Origin: Pseudomonas sp. SORT22
Lineage (GTDB): Bacteria > Pseudomonadota > Gammaproteobacteria > Pseudomonadales > Pseudomonadaceae
Reading direction: 5' to 3'
DNA: 64,000 nucleotides
NCBI RefSeq assembly: GCF_018417635.1
Contig: NZ_CP071007.1
Span: 3,038,501 to 3,102,500 of the forward strand
The notes beneath the pieces are model-generated. The model was not told the DNA's origin and ran no database searches. It saw nothing but the letters and a program-made list of their open reading frames with translations. Of the stretch, positions 61,393 through 64,000 are shown in pieces (positions within the stretch are counted from its first letter, which is position 1; each line of letters starts with the position of its first letter). The translations under genes were made by a program, and so were the position numbers.

Positions 61393-62673
61393 ATGGCCGC
61401 CTATCTCGCCAGCGCCACAGACGATGGCGCCGACACTTCACGAGGCATTTCCCGGCGATATGCCTGGATTGTCTTTGCCCTGACCTTTGGCCTGCTGATT
61501 TCCGACTACATGTCGCGGCAGGTACTCAACGCAGTCTTCCCGTTGCTCAAGGCCGAATGGGCCCTGAGTGACAGCCAGCTGGGCCTGCTCAGCGGCATTG
61601 TCGCGCTGATGGTCGGGCTGCTGACCTTCCCCTTGTCACTGTTGGCCGACCGCTTCGGGCGCATCCGCAGCCTGGTGCTGATGGCCGTACTCTGGAGCCT
61701 GGCCACCCTCGGCTGCGCCCTGGCCGACAACTACCCGCAGATGTTTGCCGCGCGTTTTCTGGTCGGTGTCGGCGAGGCCGCCTATGGCAGCGTCGGCATT
61801 GCCGTGGTGGTCGCGGTGTTCCCCCGTGACATGCGCGCGACCCTGGCCGGGGCCTTCATGGCCGGCGGCATGTTCGGCTCGGTGCTGGGCATGGCCCTGG
61901 GCGGCTTGATGGCCCAGCACTTTGGCTGGCGCTGGGCGTTCGCCGCGATGGCCCTGTTCGGCCTGTTGCTGGCGTTGCTGTACCCGCTGATCGTCAAGGA
62001 GGCGAAGATCGCTCCACAGCGGGTCAATGCCGCCGCCTGCAAGATCGCCCGGCCACTGCACACCTTGTACGGCAGCCGCTCGGTGATCGCCGCTTACGTG
62101 GGCAGTGGGCTGCAGCTGTTCGTCGGCGGCACGGTGATTGTCTGGATGCCCAGCTATCTGAATCGCTACTACGCCATGGGCACCGACCAGGCCGGCGTGG
62201 TCGCCGCCATCATCGTGCTGTGCAGCGGCATCGGCATGATCCTCTGCGCCATGCTTTGCGATCGCCTCGGCCGGCAGCGCCCGGACCGCAAGATCAGCCT
62301 GGCCATCGGTTATTGCCTGGGCAGTTGCCTGTTGCTGTCGCTGGCCTTCGCGCTGCCCTCGGGCACCGCGCAACTGGTGCTGATCTGCCTGGGGATGATG
62401 GTTGCCGCCGGCACCAACGGCCCGTCCAGCGCCATGGTCGCCAACCTGACCCATTACTCGGTGCACGGCACCGCGTTTGCCACCCTGACCCTGGCCAACA
62501 ACCTGCTCGGGCTTGCGACCGGGCCGTTGATTACCGGCCGCGTCTCCGACCTGATCGGCCTGCAGGCCGCCTTCCAGCTGGTGCCGCTGATCAGCATCGC
62601 GGCGGCGGCGGTGTTTTTTATTGCCAAGCGTCATTACCACCGTGACATGGCCCGCCTGGAGTTGAATCCGTGA
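61393..62673 (+). CDS. MFS transporter (aromatic/organic acid:H+ symporter-like)
   Basis: The 426-aa product has twelve predicted helices and the loop motif LLADRFGRIRSLVLMAVLWS of major facilitators, and SDYMSRQVLNAVFPLLKAEW in helix 1. AAGGAGG at 61382-61388 gives a strong ribosome-binding site for ATG 61393. The gene would import the pathway substrate or export a product. Its stop overlaps the GTG start of the DsbA-like gene by 4 bp, so the downstream genes are translated together with it. Confidence 0.9.
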   Translation: MAAYLASATDDGADTSRGISRRYAWIVFALTFGLLISDYMSRQVLNAVFPLLKAEWALSDSQLGLLSGIVALMVGLLTFPLSLLADRFGRIRSLVLMAVLWSLATLGCALADNYPQMFAARFLVGVGEAAYGSVGIAVVVAVFPRDMRATLAGAFMAGGMFGSVLGMALGGLMAQHFGWRWAFAAMALFGLLLALLYPLIVKEAKIAPQRVNAAACKIARPLHTLYGSRSVIAAYVGSGLQLFVGGTVIVWMPSYLNRYYAMGTDQAGVVAAIIVLCSGIGMILCAMLCDRLGRQRPDRKISLAIGYCLGSCLLLSLAFALPSGTAQLVLICLGMMVAAGTNGPSSAMVANLTHYSVHGTAFATLTLANNLLGLATGPLITGRVSDLIGLQAAFQLVPLISIAAAAVFFIAKRHYHRDMARLELNP

Positions 62674-63323
62674 AGCACGTTTTGTCGATCGAAGTGTTCT
62701 TCGACTTTATCTGCCCCTGGTGCCTGATTGGCCAGGCGCATCTGCAGCGGGCGCTGGAACAACTGCGCCGCGAGCGGCCGGAGGTCGAGGTCAAGCTGCT
62801 CTTGCGCGGCGTGCAATTACTGCCGCAGATGGCCAGGACCGGCCAGCCGTTCGAGGCCTTTTACCGCAAGCGCCTGGGCAGCGATGAGGCGGTACGCCTG
62901 CGCCAGGCGCAGGTGCGCAGCGCCGCCAAGGCCGCAGGGGTGGAGATCGATTTCAGCCGCATCAGCCGCATGCCCAACACCGCCGACGCCCATCGCCTGC
63001 TGCAGCGCGCGGTGGCGCTGGGTTCGACTCAGCAGGCCGAAGCACTGCTGGCCAGGCTGTTTGCCGGCTACTTCCAGCAGGGCAAGGATTTGGGTGACCC
63101 GGTGACCTTGATGCATATCGCCAGCGCCTGTGGCCTGGAGCCTGGGCGGGTTGCCGATTGCCTGCGCGGCGATGCCAGCCCGTTCATCGGCGCCAATGAC
63201 CAGGCTGCCGACGGCGTGCCGTGCTTTCGCTTCAACCAGCGCCTGCGGGTCTCGGGGGCACAGCCGGTCGAGGTGTTGCTGCAGGCCATGGCCCAAGCCC
63301 TGGAACACGAGGTGGCGGCATGA
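62670..63323 (+). CDS. DsbA-family thioredoxin-fold oxidoreductase (FrnE-like)
   Basis: The 217-aa product has no signal peptide and a redox motif C15-P-W-C18 in FDFICPWCLIG. This places it in the cytosolic FrnE/2-hydroxychromene-2-carboxylate isomerase group. GVPCFRFN holds the cis-proline region. The start is GTG 62670, overlapping the MFS stop (GTGA). It could act as a glutathione- or thiol-dependent isomerase or reductase on a pathway intermediate. Role unknown; association with the Rieske gene that overlaps its end is firm. Confidence 0.88.
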   Translation: MKHVLSIEVFFDFICPWCLIGQAHLQRALEQLRRERPEVEVKLLLRGVQLLPQMARTGQPFEAFYRKRLGSDEAVRLRQAQVRSAAKAAGVEIDFSRISRMPNTADAHRLLQRAVALGSTQQAEALLARLFAGYFQQGKDLGDPVTLMHIASACGLEPGRVADCLRGDASPFIGANDQAADGVPCFRFNQRLRVSGAQPVEVLLQAMAQALEHEVAA

Positions 63324-63646
63324 GCGGGGTGTATCCGGTACCGGCCGACAAAGTCCCGCCCCGTGGCGGGCGGGTGTTGCTGGAATGGGCGGACAGGAGC
63401 GTGGCGCTGTTCAACGTTGCCGACAGCTTCTACGCCATCGACGACAGTTGCCCGCACCAGGGCGCCTCGTTGTGCGGCGGGCGCCTGGACGGACGGGTGA
63501 TCCAGTGCTGCGCCCACGGCCTGCGCTTTGATCTGGCCAGCGGTTATCTGCTCAACTCGACGCAGCTCAAGGTTGCCAGCTACCCGGTCGAGCAACGGGA
63601 TGGGCAGCTGTTCATCGTGCTGGCGAGCAAGGAGGCGGGCCAATGA
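63320..63646 (+). CDS. Rieske [2Fe-2S] ferredoxin
   Basis: The 108-aa product binds a Rieske cluster through C44-P-H46 and C63-x2-H66 in CCAHGLRFD. It is soluble and single-domain, like the ferredoxin components of ring-hydroxylating and nitrite-reductase systems. Its terminal oxygenase is not in the window. It may deliver electrons to an enzyme further downstream. The start overlaps the DsbA-like stop (ATGA-type, 4 bp) and the next gene overlaps its stop in the same way. Confidence 0.9.
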   Translation: MSGVYPVPADKVPPRGGRVLLEWADRSVALFNVADSFYAIDDSCPHQGASLCGGRLDGRVIQCCAHGLRFDLASGYLLNSTQLKVASYPVEQRDGQLFIVLASKEAGQ

Positions 63647-64000
63647 GCGTGGTCGCAATTGCCGCCGCCAACCACCGCGCCCGGGAACTGGCGCCGGGCT
63701 TTATCGTCAGCCTGATTGCCGCGGCGGCGGCGAGTTTTCTCAGTGAGCATTACGATGCCCCGGTGATGTTGTTTGCCTTGTTGCTGGGCATGGCCCTGAA
63801 CTTTCTGGCCAGCGATGGCCGTTGCAAAGCCGGGATCGAATTCACCGCACGCACGGTATTGCGCCTGGGCGTGGCGCTGCTGGGCATGCGCATTACCCTG
63901 GGCCAGATCGCTAGCCTTGGCTGGAAGCCGGTAGCGCTGGTGGTGATGCTGGTGGTGGTGACCATCCTGGTCTCGGTGGTGGCGGCACGGGCCCTGGGTT
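63643..64000 (+). CDS. YeiH/UPF0324-family putative sulfate exporter, 3' end cut off by window
   Basis: About 119 codons are visible and the frame remains open at the window end. MSVVAIAAANHRARELAPGF opens the protein, and three or more hydrophobic segments follow, including PVMLFALLLGMALNFLA and TARTVLRLGVALLGMRITL, the conserved first block of the YeiH family. These membrane proteins are annotated as sulfate or sulfite exporters on limited evidence. ATG 63643 overlaps the Rieske stop by 4 bp. Export of a sulfur oxyanion would fit a TauD that cleaves a sulfonate. Confidence 0.82.
   Translation, partial: MSVVAIAAANHRARELAPGFIVSLIAAAAASFLSEHYDAPVMLFALLLGMALNFLASDGRCKAGIEFTARTVLRLGVALLGMRITLGQIASLGWKPVALVVMLVVVTILVSVVAARALG

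Overview
The window is GC-rich, densely packed chromosome that reads as a fluorescent Pseudomonas, most likely of the P. putida/P. fluorescens group. The grounds are a LapF/BapA-type giant adhesin with its own type I exporter, a DUF2388 protein, the divergent ptrR/sad pair, Pseudomonas REP elements between genes, and strong GC3 codon use throughout. I see no rRNA, tRNA, CRISPR array, insertion sequence or prophage. The assignment is inference from gene content.

Layout. 1-2.0 kb: end of a CdaR-type sugar-diacid regulator and glycerate kinase. 2.0-5.7 kb: moaA divergent from a YdeP/FdhF-type molybdopterin oxidoreductase. 5.8-9.9 kb: a lipoprotein, a DUF2388 protein, a membrane-anchored alpha/beta hydrolase and an arylsulfatase. 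9.9-12.5 kb: an AzoR-like flavoprotein/GNAT operon divergent from a MocR regulator. 12.5-14.9 kb: sad-ptrR divergon. 14.9-18.6 kb: glycine-zipper protein, Dyp peroxidase, LysR regulator, moaB, GNAT. 18.6-21.2 kb: tyrosine recombinase divergent from a KfrA-like coiled-coil DNA-binding protein, then a GNAT enzyme.

21.4-34.9 kb: a 2970-residue adhesin followed without gaps by TolC-, ABC- and HlyD-type genes and closed by an intrinsic terminator. The adhesin carries three 86-aa repeats, 24 consecutive 82-aa repeats in perfect phase, and a C-terminal RTX block. 35.1-45.2 kb: a catabolic run of flavin monooxygenase, Rid-family protein, DUF1028 protein, ArgE-like deacylase, aldehyde dehydrogenase, APC permease, class III aminotransferase, polyamine-type binding protein and LysR regulator. 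It looks built for an amine or N-acyl-amine substrate.

45.3-54.2 kb: an acidic small protein, MgtC, a truncated membrane-fusion-protein remnant, an orphan crtZ, a PLP serine/threonine dehydratase with an AraC regulator, a TauD dioxygenase with a bile-acid-type symporter, a second Dyp peroxidase, and kup. 54.2-64 kb: an MFS/TIM-barrel operon, a MocR regulator, and a divergent seven-gene run (quinone oxidoreductase, TauD, BKACE, MFS, DsbA-like, Rieske, YeiH) that leaves the window.

The non-coding signals tie parts together. An 18-bp motif is shared between the moaB/LysR intergenic region and the promoter region of the molybdo-oxidoreductase. A composite element of about 30 bp is shared upstream of the symporter-TauD operon and the TIM-barrel-MFS operon. 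A 21-bp tandem repeat lies in the MocR/quinone-oxidoreductase divergent promoter. These, the two catabolic clusters and the three-unit super-repeat of the adhesin are the best leads.
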